DNA of 64,000 nt from Vigna angularis (Eukaryota > Streptophyta > Magnoliopsida > Fabales > Fabaceae): NCBI RefSeq assembly GCF_016808095.1, contig NC_068970.1, positions 64,331,130 to 64,395,129 on the forward strand, given 5' to 3'. A program made the position numbers and the translations under genes. This document shows, piece after piece, positions 22,922-34,889 of the stretch. The notes under the pieces are model-generated. The model did no database searches. It saw only the letters and a program-made list of their open reading frames with translations, and was not told where the DNA came from. Position 1 is the stretch's first letter; the number at the start of each line of letters is the position of its first letter.

Positions 22922-23420
22922 CATACACCAGTTCAGAGTATCAACCTTAAATAGAGAACAAACTAATAAGTCTGACTAACTACCATACAGACCAGACAAC
23001 GATATATAGTTCAAAGGGTTAACTCCCAACTCAAAGAGCAAACCAACAAGCCCGATCAGTCACCAAATAGGTTGGATGACAATACAGTAGTTCGGAGGGG
23101 TAACCCCTCGGAAAGTAAATTAACAAGTCTGACCAGCCACCAGATAAGTCGAACGACCATATACACCTGCTCGGAGGGTCGATCTTCAGCTTGGAAAGCA
23201 AATCAACAGGTATAGCTAATCACTAGACAATCTAGTCGACCATCAAACAAGTCATTGACCACCAAACAAGCCACTAAACAACCTGGTCGGCCACCAATCA
23301 AGTTAGTCAGTCATGCACTGACTCGAATAATCAAACTCCAACTCGAAGAGCAAGCTACTAAGCCCAAATGATCACCACACAGACTGACCGACCTTGACTT
23401 GAATCGATCGGTGTCGACAA

Positions 23421-26400
23421 CACTAAAACTGATTAACCTTAAAACTAATTAACTTAAAGATAAAATACAAATTACATACAATTGGATCATAGTTAGGCTG
23501 ACGTCAATAAAAAGCGGACAACAAAACTTATAAATAAATATTAAAAATAAAAAAGTAAGATATATGTATTAACTATCGTATTTAATGCTATCTATTAAAC
23601 ATTAAACTAGGTTTGGCATCGATGTACCTTCTCTCGGTATATCCGAAAAAACACACAACAAATAATTCATTAAACAATAGTTAACTTTAACTCTAAACTA
23701 GAAAGTGTGAAGGTGTGTCTGTCTAATTATTTCATCTTATTCGTTTTCTTTTTGCAAATGATTTTATAGTATAAATGATACAAAAATGTTTTTATTATTA
23801 TAATAAAATTATATAAATAATTTCTTATATACATTAACGGGGTAAATGATTTTATAGTGTAAACGATAAAAAAAATTATTTATTATTATTATTGTTATAA
23901 AATTATCATAAATAATATCTAATGGTTGACAGTGTAATTTTTTTTTTCTGTTTTCCGATGAAAATTTGTACACGAAAGCTAAAGAAAGAAACTTATATAA
24001 AAATGGTTTGATTGAAATGAAGTGCAATATAAACTTTTTTTTTTGTTACAAACTAAACTTGACTTAAATCCAGGTACAGATAATTATCATACTCGATTCA
24101 TTTCAAACTCAGACCAACGTCAGTGCGATTTTTTTCTTTTTAAATTTAAATGACAGCTTCATATACAACTAGGTACTTATTCACACACATATTTTAAATT
24201 AAAAAAATTAAAACACTTTGAAAATAACAAATATTGTAACATGATGCATGCATGATTTTTCTATATGATCTCTAATCTTCATAGTTGTCCTAAAGTAAAC
24301 CATTGTCTATTGTTATTATTGTTTTACTCGTATTTAGAAACTTGCATTAAACAAATCAAGGATAGTCTCAAAATGGTATAATTTAGTTATTATCGAAATG
24401 AGAAAATTTATTATACGTGTAAGTATATATTGTAAACTTTTTAAGGTTTAATTATTAATTTAGCTCTTATATTTAAATATTTTTTTTTATATTTATTTTT
24501 TACTCATTCTTATAAAAATATTTAATTTAATTTTTTTTCTATTAAATTGGTATTTTACAAATGTAACATGTTAAAATTAAGTTATTTTTTATTAAATAAA
24601 AGATGACTCAAATTTTGACACATTATATTTGATATCAATTTAAGAAAAAAGATTACAAGTTTTTTTTTTCAGAAACAAGAATTCAATTAATCATTATTTT
24701 TTAAAATATAAATTTAATTAAGTAAAAAAATATACAAACTAAAACAAACCTAACATCGAAATGTAAAATTCAAAATACTATTTTTTTTAACTAAGCAATT
24801 TGTTTTGTATTATCATTTTGTAATTTTTAAAATTTGATGTGTACCTAGTCAACGTAGAAATTTTCATTAAAATCATAACAAATTTAAACCATACTTATGA
24901 ATACAAAGCATCCCTAGTCAATGGTATTTAGATAACATAACTAATTGTGATTTGGTCTGTATGTTAAATATACCGTCCCTGTTTCAGTTCTTTATTACAT
25001 CAATATGATAATGGGCGTTAAATGTTTATTCACATGGAATGATATTAAGATTTACAAATTAAATTTAACTTAATATTAAGCTACATCTATAACTTAATAT
25101 CGTTTCGTTTCTATATTCATTCTTATATTTATATCTATTCTAGTTTTAAATTATTAAAATACAATTACTCTATGAGATAATTTAAAAGATTTACTTTAAT
25201 ATTTGTTTATACTTTAGTTTTATATAATTATCTAATATTTATACAGTTATTATTTGATATTAATACAACTATAACCTTTTTATATTCGAAGGATAAAAAA
25301 ATGTGTATATTTTAATCAATGATTAAGTTTAATGGCCACTACTGACAATTTTTTTTTACATACATATAAAAATAATGTATAGATACATTTTTTTTTTAAT
25401 TTTAATATATTTAATCTCTTCAAATTTATATACATTTATAAATAAAATTTTAGCATCCAAATTATTTTCAAAAATCAATTACTATTTTTTTATATTGAAT
25501 ATTTAATAAATACTATATTATCTTTTATTGTAGTTTCATTTTTTATAAAATAATATTTAATTAATATTTGAAAATAAGATAATCAAATCCACAACGCCAT
25601 GTCATCCTAATATTGACATTCACTTTCTTTTTTCATATTTTTATTAGATACCATTCCCCTTTTTTATTTTAAGTGACAAAATTTTCTCTTATCTTATTAA
25701 CAAAAATAAGTTTTACTATTATTCTTTCAATAAAAAAATGTCTTCAATAAAAAAGTATTTTCAATTTTTATATTTTAAACTTGTAGTTTTTTTACATTTT
25801 TATTTAAATTTTAGTGGATATAATTTTTAAAAATAAAATAAGATAAATAAGTATTATTTTATTAAAAATGTAATTGAAGTGATTCTCGTTTATAAAACCA
25901 AATAAAGAATGTGAATATATATGTAAAAACTAAAGTGACTTGAATGCTGTTTTGTAAAAATATAAAGAGTTAAATGTTTTTTTAAAACTAAAAAAATGAG
26001 TGTAATTTATTATAACATGAAACAAAGGAAATGTAAGTTCTCTTGAAAGCAAATATTGGAGTTCGTCCTAAGATAATAAAATATAAAATTCATTTTCTTT
26101 AAAAAAGAAAATCATAAGCCTAAGCAACATCCATTGTCAGCATAAATGGGATCAGATTAAAAAGATGACGTGCAAATGTTCTACACAAAAGAAAAAAACA
26201 ATATAAGGATACAAGCCCGACCCATATAATATAAAATAGGCCCAAAAACCGGTTCATAATTAGACCAACAATGAGTATTGAACAAACTTAACATTTAAAA
26301 TGAGTTAAAATACTATTTTAGTACTTATTTTTATACCATTTTATTAATACAGTTTTAATAGTTTTACTTTTAATAAAATCATAATCTTTGTCAGTTTCCT

Positions 26401-28526
26401 TTACTTTAATCTTTTTTTCTAATGTTATTTATATAATTAACGGATAATAACGTATCATATGATACTAATACGGTTAATGTCATGTATTAATATTTTATAT
26501 TCAATTTATGTTTTATATTCAATTTGATATTCATTATTTTTATTAATTCAGTTTCAACAATATTTTTAAATTTTATTTCTTTATATATTCAAATGAAATT
26601 GAATTATTATATAAATGTTATAATGATTTTTAGGTTAAACTGTTTAATTGATTTTAACCTAAAAATAATTGATTTTTAATCTAAAAATCACATAAAATAT
26701 TAAATAGTTATAACTTATGTGAATTTTAACCTTTTAAAATTTTAAGTAAATGTTATTAGTCTCTAATTCTAAAATTTTGACTCTAATTACCTATTCTATT
26801 TCTAAATTAAAAATATTTAATAATATTTATATAAAATTTAAATTTGGTCTCAAGATAGAGAAAAAAATGTTCCATTTAAAAAAAGTTAAATTAAATAAAA
26901 ATAAAAAAAATATAAAAATCAAATTAAATATAAGACAATGACACATGACATGATGTTGATTTAATTATTAAGTAATTGTTTTTTAAAATTTAATTATTTT
27001 TTAAATTTAATTATTATTTTTAGTTATAAAAATATCTACAAAATAAATAAAAATTCTGTGCCCCAAAATATAATATTTTTTAAAATTTTTATTTATAATA
27101 ACAATACTAATATTATTATTGTTATTTATTATCCAGACATGTTTTCACTAATTTATAGTAATGATATTATTCACTCCGTATTATACTTAAAAAATGTTAT
27201 AATGAGATTTATTTTATTTTTTTCTGTTAATTGTTTAATAGTGTTTTGTTTAAATATTTAGTTTAACTAATTCACAAATTAATATAACAAAATAAAAGCA
27301 TCTACTGAGGCGTACATTAATTTTATTTAATTTTAATCTTTATAAATTATTTTAATACAGGATTGATAATAAAATATAATGTATAAAAAACTACTACAAT
27401 TGAAGCTAAAAGTTGTAATTAAAATAATTTATCTATAAATAAAATGTTTCAAAAGTTAAAAAGTAGTTTCAAGAAAAAGAATTATAAACATCTGAGGGTT
27501 TTTTTTACCAAAGAATGAAAATAAAAATTGTGTAAAAAATATCACGTATACAAACAATTTCAGTTATTGTAATTGATAATTTGACCAAGTATTTATAATT
27601 TATAAAAGTTTTTGTCCACCAACTTAATTAATTGGTTCATTTCCAATGGCCGGTATAGTTATATCTGTTACCTTTTAGATATTAAAAATCAAACTCCACT
27701 AATAAGGCTATTTACAAAGCACTTAAATTTTGTCAAAGTTCAGTGGCTACTGCTGGTGATTAATTAGATTATGCAGGTCAACTGCTTTTATATCTAACCC
27801 TTTCTTTTGTTTTTCAAAGTTCATTCGGTTGACCAGTCTTCAAAATGAAGCTATTACACGTCTATGAATCGTTGACCACAATTTTGTGGATGAGTTCACA
27901 AATCACAAAGAAAAATTTCATAATCACACGACACTACTAATTTTGGATACAATTTTGTGAGATGTAAGATCCATGTCAATGTTCAAGGAATATTGTAATT
28001 ATTGTTAAAATTATTGTTCTAAGTTTATAGTAATTATTATTAAAATTATTTGAAAAATATATGTAAAACGGTATTTCGACGTTAAAATTAAATAAATATT
28101 TGACAAATCGATATCAATAACACAACTCTTCTCTCAAAGATATATTTATCCAATTGTTAATAATTATATCATGTTAACAAGTGAACTAAAGCTTAATTCA
28201 ACTCCACATAATCGATTCGTAAGACGAGATTTATACTCATTTATATACTTTAAATTGATTTTATTCGTAGTTGATAGTCAAAGTAAAACTTCTATAATAA
28301 AATCAAAACTAATTATTCCAACGGTTGATCGATTGATCCGGCTCCTTCACTGTCCAATCTGATAATAATTTTATCAAGTGTACAATTAACTGTCTAATCT
28401 AATCTATAATCAGTCATACAATACACATACAACAAATTAAAGTCTTTTAGGTAAAATTTTTGAGAAAATATTATATTTTAACTTTTTTATGGTAAAATGG
28501 ATTCTTTGGAAACAAAAATCTTTAAA
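23421..28526. other. AT-rich intergenic DNA without a recognisable gene
   Basis: About 5 kb of AT-rich sequence; frames are short and low-complexity. A segment near 24440-24780 (starting AAGGTTTAATTATTAATTTAG) and another near 26300-26460 (ACTATTTTAGTACTTATTTTT) resemble heavily decayed dispersed legume repeats, but neither has clear ends or target duplications. Nothing else supportable was seen. Confidence 0.65.
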
Positions 28527-28801
28527 GGGTTAAATATGTTTTTAGTCCCTAAACTATTGGCCGTTTCTGGTTTTCGTCCCTCTTTCAAAGTAAGGTATGA
28601 TTTGGTCCTCAATCTTTAAAAAACGTTCGTTTTAGTCCTTAAAATTTTGTTTTTAGTCCTCGTTTTAGTCCTCAAAACGTTCGTTTTTTCGACTAAAACG
28701 AACGTTTTTTAAAGATTGAGGACCAAATCGTACCTTACTTTGAAAGAGGGACGAAAACCAGAAACGGCCAATAGTTTAGGGACTAAAAACATATTTAACC
28801 C
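28527..28801. mobile_element. Palindromic Mutator-like MITE, copy 2 (nearly perfect hairpin)
   Basis: The 275-bp element begins GGGTTAAATATGTTTTTAG and ends in its exact reverse complement. It is flanked by a perfect 9-bp duplication ATCTTTAAA (28518-28526 and 28802-28810). The two arms, 28527-28637 and 28691-28801, are 111 bp each; by eye they differ at one position (a T/C difference in GGTA(T/C)GATTTGG). A ~53-bp loop repeats AGTCCTCGTTTTAGTCCTC motifs. It belongs to the same family as 20310-20490. A transcript would form a long double-stranded stem, a typical small-RNA source. No protein is encoded. Confidence 0.95.
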
Positions 28802-30183
28802 ATCTTTAAACAAAGCTATATTCACTTTTTTTCAAATATTATTTTTAATAATAAATTTGTGGGCTATCTTTCTCGATTGAATATAAAAAAGAGGAAGTGT
28901 TTGAAGATTGAATGTGTTTGAAGATTGAGGGATGTGGAAAACAGTAACAAGTGGCAAATGGGGACAAAACCAGAAAACATAAGAAGTAAAGTGGGTGTGA
29001 ATAGACATAAACTGAAATTGATTGAATTGAGGTGGTGAGTTTCCATTGGTTTGGGTGGCTTCCCAAGTTGTCGTTTCAGGTTATGTTGGGCAGCAATGGA
29101 GGGTGGTAGAAGTTTGATTTTGGAGCATTTTTATGTCGTGGAAACCATTTCTCTCTGCAAATACCAAACATTTCTCAACTTTGACGACTTTTCCTTCTCA
29201 CATAAATATTATATGGATCCATTCCTATCATTGCCCTTCCCACACACCACCCCTTTCCTCCACGTGTTTCATCAAATTTCAATCTCACTCTTAATCATTC
29301 ATATTACTATCTTTATATGCATCTTAATGTGTTTTTATTTTTCACAATCATTTAAATTATCATAAAATATTATTTCTGAATTAAATATTTGTATTGGACA
29401 AATGGCGTTGAATCAGTTTATCACACGGTTGTCCGTTTATTCAGTTTCTTGGTTCTAATAGAAAAAGAAAACAACAAATCAAATGAGTCAGATTTGTAAT
29501 TAAAGTATAACATATGGTGGGTGGAAATAATAAGTATATAACCTATAAATAATTATTTACGATAAAAAAATATTTTTTACTTTTTCTTTAAATTCAAATA
29601 ATTACTTTCATTAGAAAATAATTATTTACTGTTTTATTATTTCAGTAACTATTTTTTCAAATTTAAATAATTACTCACAATATTATTTACATAATATTAC
29701 TTATAATATCTTTTATTTTAATAATTACAATTTATTTTATTTATAGTTATATCTATAACTATATATATCATTTATTTTTCCAATTTTACTCTTTAATTGC
29801 TACTTTTAAAATATAAATAATTTATATATTTAAAAAATACAGATAATTTGGCGTATGTGTTTAATAATAGTAATAGTGTAATAAGAAATTAAGAATATAT
29901 TTTAGGTGCGTGGCTTCAAATGTCTGTTCTAAATGCATCCAAATGGAGAAGGTGGACTGGAGCCCTAATAAAACTTTTTTTATTTATTTTTATAATAAAA
30001 AAAAACAAAGGAAAGATTTTTTCCCTTTCTCTAAAAATCTGATTTTTCATTCCTTCTTTCGGGTATATATATAATCCTTGAACTTGTTTCCTAGACGCCA
30101 TATTCACGTTTCAAACATTTGTTTTCTAAAGGTTTCTATTTGGGATTCTGCTGAAGAACAGCAAGAAGAAGAAAACGAAGAAG
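28802..30183. other. Intergenic DNA and promoter region of the small-protein gene
   Basis: No supportable gene before 30184. A region of higher complexity (about 28890-29300) includes a short direct repeat of GTGTTTGAAGATTGA and a G-box core CACGTG (about 29261), and could be an old regulatory or gene remnant. From about 29350 to 29870 the sequence is AT-rich. Confidence 0.55.
30063..30075 (+). promoter_or_regulatory. Candidate TATA box of the 30184 gene
   Basis: GTATATATATAAT lies about 110 bp before the ATG, a plausible spacing for a plant core promoter with a short 5' UTR. Confidence 0.5.
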
Positions 30184-30399
30184 ATGGAGAGCACCGCCGC
30201 CACCTTCTTCAACGAGAAACGAGAGGGTTACATGGGTTATGCAGTTCATAGCCAAGTCATCAAAATCAAGCAAGAAATTGAGAAAATAAAGCACCCTTCA
30301 CTGCAGCTACACATCAGGCGTGCCCTTCTCAGAGATGTCAACCGTCTTCGCTCTCGCTCGCCACTGGGATTGGCAGAGAGTGCTATCCTTGGATGTTAG
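30184..30399 (+). CDS. Small conserved plant protein of unknown function (71 aa)
   Basis: An intronless frame of 71 codons starts in a good plant context (AAGATGG) and ends TAG. The protein opens with a Phe/Asn/Glu-rich segment and EKREGYMGYAVHSQV, has a central charged stretch IKQEIEKIKHPSLQ, and ends in a basic Arg/Ser-rich tail with RSRSPLGLAES. I recall similar unannotated small proteins with GYAVHSQV and RSRSPLGL in other dicots, but cannot verify this here. There is no signal peptide or membrane segment. The GC content is higher than the flanking DNA, a TATA-like motif lies upstream, and the frame is not repeat-derived. Function is unknown. Confidence 0.68.
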   Translation: MESTAATFFNEKREGYMGYAVHSQVIKIKQEIEKIKHPSLQLHIRRALLRDVNRLRSRSPLGLAESAILGC

Positions 30400-31623
30400 A
30401 TCACCACGACATCACGCATATCATACAGTTACAGACACACGTGTACATAAAATGTTCTATGCTTAGGGAGACAAACTGCCCTTCTTTGAAGTTTGAACTT
30501 TATTATAAATCCCTTTTTTCTTCCTTTTCAGCCTGTTTTTTTTTTTTTCGGTTTCTTTCTTCCTAGCTTTTATGTTCTTGTGACTTTCTTCTACGTGTTT
30601 TTGGTGGTATATATTGTGACATGCTTTCTCTAAAGTTTCTTTCTATGTGCTTGTGAAAGGATTCGTTGTCCCCTGTTACGATTTTCTTTTCTTCTTGTAC
30701 GTGACGAGGTTTGAAGCCGCCGATTCAGTTGTTGTGTGAAAAATGAACAGGGCTTGACATGGATTCTTTCCAAACGCAAACGCTCCCTAATTTCAAAGAT
30801 TAAATCCAACACGGAACGGCATAACGGCACAGTATAACTAGCCGTTCTTGTGCCACGTCAAGGAAAATAGAATGGAAATTTGTAGTTCCACATCTTATTC
30901 AAATTCTTTGACTGGTATTATTCATGGGAGACTGTGAAAGAGAGAGCGATGGCCGGTGTGGTGCAGATTTTCTGTTTGTTTCTGACTTTCTGTCCTCCTA
31001 AGTCTACATAATAACATAAATCTGAACCACGGAATATTCCTTTTTTGTGTGAAAAAAAAACAGAGAATGAAGAAACTAAAAAAATAATCATTGTTTATAA
31101 AACTAAGAGAATAAGTTTATTTACGTTTCATCGATAGCTACTAATAAAATATTCGGTTACTGAATTAGATTTTTCCAGTATGACGTATTTCATATTTACA
31201 GTTCTCCCAACGGGGAAGATTGTCAAATCATAGAGCTTCTACTGAATTGGTTTCATATTTGGAGAAAGACTAAATTATGTTGAATTGGGTGCAGTGGAAA
31301 GAAACATTAACACATAATGACCAATTAAATAAAATAAGTAGCACTGCTTATATTTCAGTAGAAGATTTGTCAAACGGCTTAAGTAACTAGCTCAATCAAA
31401 ATTACATGGCAAACAAATCAAAAAGAGAATAAAAGGGAAAAGGGATATTCATAGCAGCAAGCAAATAACTAATCGTTCACAATCATTGAATGAGCGGCAC
31501 GTTCAACTTAATCACCCAATGTGTGTTTGAATAAGCGCCGCATTAAACTGAAAGTGGATCCATTGTTAGTTTAGCATTCACTTTAGAGCCGGTTGGGAAG
31601 TTTTAAGGAAAATAAGCATACAC
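30400..31623. other. Intergenic region between the small-protein gene and the SET-domain gene
   Basis: It probably contains the 3' UTR of the 30184 gene and, at the right, the 3' UTR of the SET-domain gene (about 31450-31623). No other gene is supportable; the 66-codon reverse frame at 30630-30830 has no recognisable feature. Confidence 0.6.
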
Positions 31624-32639
31624 TCAGCCTTCAGCGGTAGCTGTTTCCTTTGATGATAGAAGCTTTACCCTCCTTGAGAGATTTTTCATTACGTCTATAA
31701 TCACGCATTTCTTTTGGATTCTGTACTGAATGGCTAACTCGGTTGAACCTGAAGCACCCTGCTTCAACAGAGATTCATCATCCATTATTTTGGTCGGAAA
31801 GTGTTCCAGTGCGATGACGCACAAAGCAATTAGGGTGCGAAATACAGCTATGTCATTTGCAACACCGAGAGGAGCCTCAACATCCAAAGACTTTAGTGTA
31901 CTGAGATCATACTTCTGCACAGTTTCCACATTACTCGAAAGGACTACTCGCAATGCAGCCACCAAGCGGCCCTCTACTGTTTCTTGACCACCTAAGCTCA
32001 CCTGTCACAATAAAACAAATAAAATGAACTTGTGCCATGGGTGGGATGATTAATACCACAAAGTTTTTTCAGTTTTGGGGGTTAAATCATTCAGTTATCC
32101 TGCAATTATTACTTATTCCTGATGATCCTACTATGCTTTGGCCAGTTTTATCACTCACTTATCAACCGTGGGGAAACCTTCAGTCAAAATGTGGATGTTA
32201 TGTTGATACATTAACGGCAATATGCATTGAGTTTCTACAAGATAGAAGAAGGGCACTAATGTAACATGTAATAGTAGTTTAACCTTGAGATCTGGAGTTT
32301 CTCCAGATAGATTCAACTGAGATAAAATCAGTTCCTGCCATGGAGCAGGTGCTGAGAAATTTGGTGAAGAAACTCCAGCTGCAGTGCTTGCAGCATCCAA
32401 AAGAGCGCCATCATATTTGAGCTCGATACAATCAAAAGGGTTTGAGTGAATCACAAATCCATAATCAAGAAGGAAAAAATCATTGTTTAAACAGCCGTAG
32501 CAAAGTAACAGAGGATCATCTTCTTTGATGGCTGTCTCAGCCACAACCTGAGAGAAAGAAAGAATACCAACAGGAAAGCTGAGTCAGATTTAACTTGTTA
32601 CTTAAAAGCCGAAAAAGAACAATTTGGCGGGGGTTGGTG

Positions 32640-32677
<38 letters not shown>

Positions 32678-34164
32678 AATGAGAAAGCATGCCTTCACTT
32701 GCATCTTCATGGTATCGGTATCTTCTTCCTGAACAATTCTAGCATTTGGATTGAAACTATGATTGCACATATCAATCAGAGGGAGCATCATGGGTATGTG
32801 AATCCGGTCCCCATTCTGATCCTTTTCACCATACAACCTGAAGGCTCTAGATGAGACTGCTGACATTGCCCATCCAAGAGAAGATGCATCTACTTCTTGA
32901 CCACCAAAAGGATGGCTATCTGGCTTAACACTCGCTAAGGCACGCTTCACTTCTTGCTCAAAATCAAGAAGAAACCGACATCTTTTGTTTACCTGCCTCA
33001 AGAAATTGACTTAACTTAACTGCCATAGTACAGAACTGCGAGAGGCACTCAATATATTCTATAAACAACGACACAGACGATTTCAGCTTCTGGAATTGCT
33101 TACAAGTACGTCATTAAGTATTAGCTAAAGGACTGAAATGAAAATGCATTTTCTCATGATCCCAAAAGAGAAATGAAAGTGGATTAATACAACAGTAAAA
33201 CTTACAGGCTAGGTGCATGAAATGATTTTTATATATCTTATAAAACTAGAAAACTCGAAGAATAAGAGACGCAGAAATGCATTTCAAAAGGGTAAGCGCT
33301 TTCAACATTAGAGTTGGAGATGAAGTAGGTATAGTAGATTCATTTCTCCTGTCAAAATCAATTCTTGATTAGTTGTGAAGTACAAATTACGATCCTGCTT
33401 GGATCATAAGAACCGACATGGGAAAAATAAAAAAAAATTGTGCTTTAAGAAGAAGCTTATGAACTAAATTTTTCTAAAAGTTCCTTTATTTTTTTATTTC
33501 TCCAAAATTTGAAATAAGTTTGACTATAAAGCTCAAAAGAAACTCAATGCATTTTATCTCTGTATTTTATTGAAGAAATACCTGATGAAGAAGTGGAGCA
33601 TAGTGCAAGTTCTTTATGTCCTCCCCAGGAAAGAAAATAGGCACGGTGTATGTTTCAGGGAGATTACTTATGTACGGCCACCAAAAGGACCCAACTTTTG
33701 CCCTCTCTTGCAGAAGCTTCAAACCCAGTTTCATTGCCCATAGTTCCTCTGCCAAATGCTACCACAGTGTCCAATTCATTTACATCAAAAACTCAGTGTA
33801 GCCTAATTATAGAAAAAGAACAAACCCTAGACTCAACAGAAAGAGAATGAATACCAGGGATTTGGCGCGCCAAGTGATGCAGCACAGGGTCGTGTTCAAG
33901 AGTGGTAAATCGCAAGGGAAGGTGGTGCGGGAGGACAATTAGGTCAGTGCCACGTGGAATTGGTTCCTTGGCCACTAGACCCAGTCCGTTGGATGAACCC
34001 AGTTGTGCTATATCGAGCGCGCGGTGCACGAACCCGCCCTCTCTGGTTACCCACTTTATGAGGTCGGGTGGGTAGGGAACTATTCGTGACGCCGATGCAG
34101 ATGCGGCGCATGTTAGCGGACGCAAGTGGGTCAGCGAACACATCACCGTCTTCGAAGTGGCCAT
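31624..34164 (-). CDS. SET-domain protein, Rubisco LSMT-like / SETD3-like methyltransferase
   Basis: Five exons: 33855-34164 (ATG at 34164), 33582-33748, 32693-32992 (or 32699-32992), 32284-32547 and 31624-32001 (TGA), about 472 residues. The family transfers methyl groups from S-adenosylmethionine to protein Lys or His. Visible SET signatures are NGLGLVAKEPIPRGT near the start (about residues 59-73), LPLIDMCNHSFNPNA with the Asn-His pair at about 236-237, and LLLCYG with the conserved Tyr at about 276. Exons 4-5 form a helical C-terminal domain of the Rubisco-substrate-binding type. It resembles Arabidopsis At1g24610. An N-terminal Ala/Ser/Thr-rich stretch could be a plastid transit peptide, but this is uncertain. 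The MATSK start was chosen as the first ATG that gives a transit-like N-terminus; the frame stays open further upstream. The substrate is unknown. Confidence 0.9.
32642..32673. repeat. (AT)n microsatellite in intron 3 of the SET-domain gene
   Basis: About 16 AT units lie 20 bp downstream (in transcript direction) of the exon 3 donor, between exons 3 and 4. Confidence 0.93.
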
Positions 34165-34889
34165 AACCCAATCCTCTTCGGCTTCCCTGCGGCAACTCCT
34201 CCACAAGCTTAAATCCTCAACTATATAAGAGTGATATTTCTTTATTGTAGTAAAAAATATTAACAAAGATTAAGTTAAAACCATTAATTATATTTATTGT
34301 AATAATGATACAGAAGATGTATATTTGTATACCTAGAGAGAATTACAATATACAAATAATCAGTTTTGTCAATCAAGATAAAAGAAAATAAGATTTTTTT
34401 ATTTTAAATTGGTGTTGCACACATAGGACTGTTATAATGGATACATGAAGATCTGAATCCTAAATTTAGAAATGACTGATTCAGTATACTTGACCTATGA
34501 TCATTACAATTGTTTTGGACAAAATAAATATAAATTACAATTTTTTTAAGTATATAGATTAGAATGAGATATATGATAAATAAAAAAGTAGTGCTATATG
34601 AAATGAATGATAACATTTCAATACTCAGATTTAAAATATTTTAAAAATAAACCATTTTAAATTAAAAAACATTTCAATTCAATGTATTTTAATTTCTCAA
34701 TAAAAATAATAATAATAAAAAAAACAAAGAAAGGAAGAATTAATCTGGCTGAGAATTTGGATGAAGAAAGGTAAAAGTGTAAATTGAAATAGAAATAGAA
34801 ATAATCTCTTTGAATCGAAGGAATTTACATACAATATATTTAATTGATAGGTTTTTGTACAGTTTGGAGGAGAGGAATAGAAAGAGTAA
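34165..34889. other. Short intergenic region between two genes on the - strand
   Basis: AT-rich. It should hold the promoter of the SET-domain gene on its left part and the 3' UTR of the calmodulin-like gene on its right part. No gene or structured repeat was seen. Confidence 0.6.

Larger units (their letters stand above)
21600..23420. repeat. Degenerate ~80-bp tandem repeat array, interrupted by a CACTA element
   Basis: After removing 21663-22921, the sequence reads as about six diverged units of roughly 75-80 bp. Each has the order: CAACTC-(N)-AGCAAACCAACAAG, then C(C/T)GA(C/T)CAG(C/T)CACCA, then GTCG(G/A)A-GACCATA, then GTTCGGAGG. The clearest units lie between about 22925 and 23190; later ones (about 23190-23420) are rearranged. 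No open frame spans the array. The unit does not match a telomeric repeat or an rDNA spacer that I recognise. Confidence 0.7.

Noticed and set aside
24440..24780. Foldback repeat candidate
   Set aside because: Short stretches look complementary, but in very AT-rich DNA this is expected by chance. No terminal inverted repeat or target duplication could be defined.
33749..33760. Acceptor AG at GTAG|CATTTGG for exon 2 of the SET-domain gene
   Set aside because: It breaks the reading frame. The AG ending at 33749 restores the frame and gives the expected PEELWAMKLG segment.
33856..34266. Upstream extension of the SET-domain protein beyond 34164
   Set aside because: The extension adds a hydrophobic, AT-rich peptide with no family similarity. 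The ATG at 34164 gives a transit-like N-terminus before the conserved domain.
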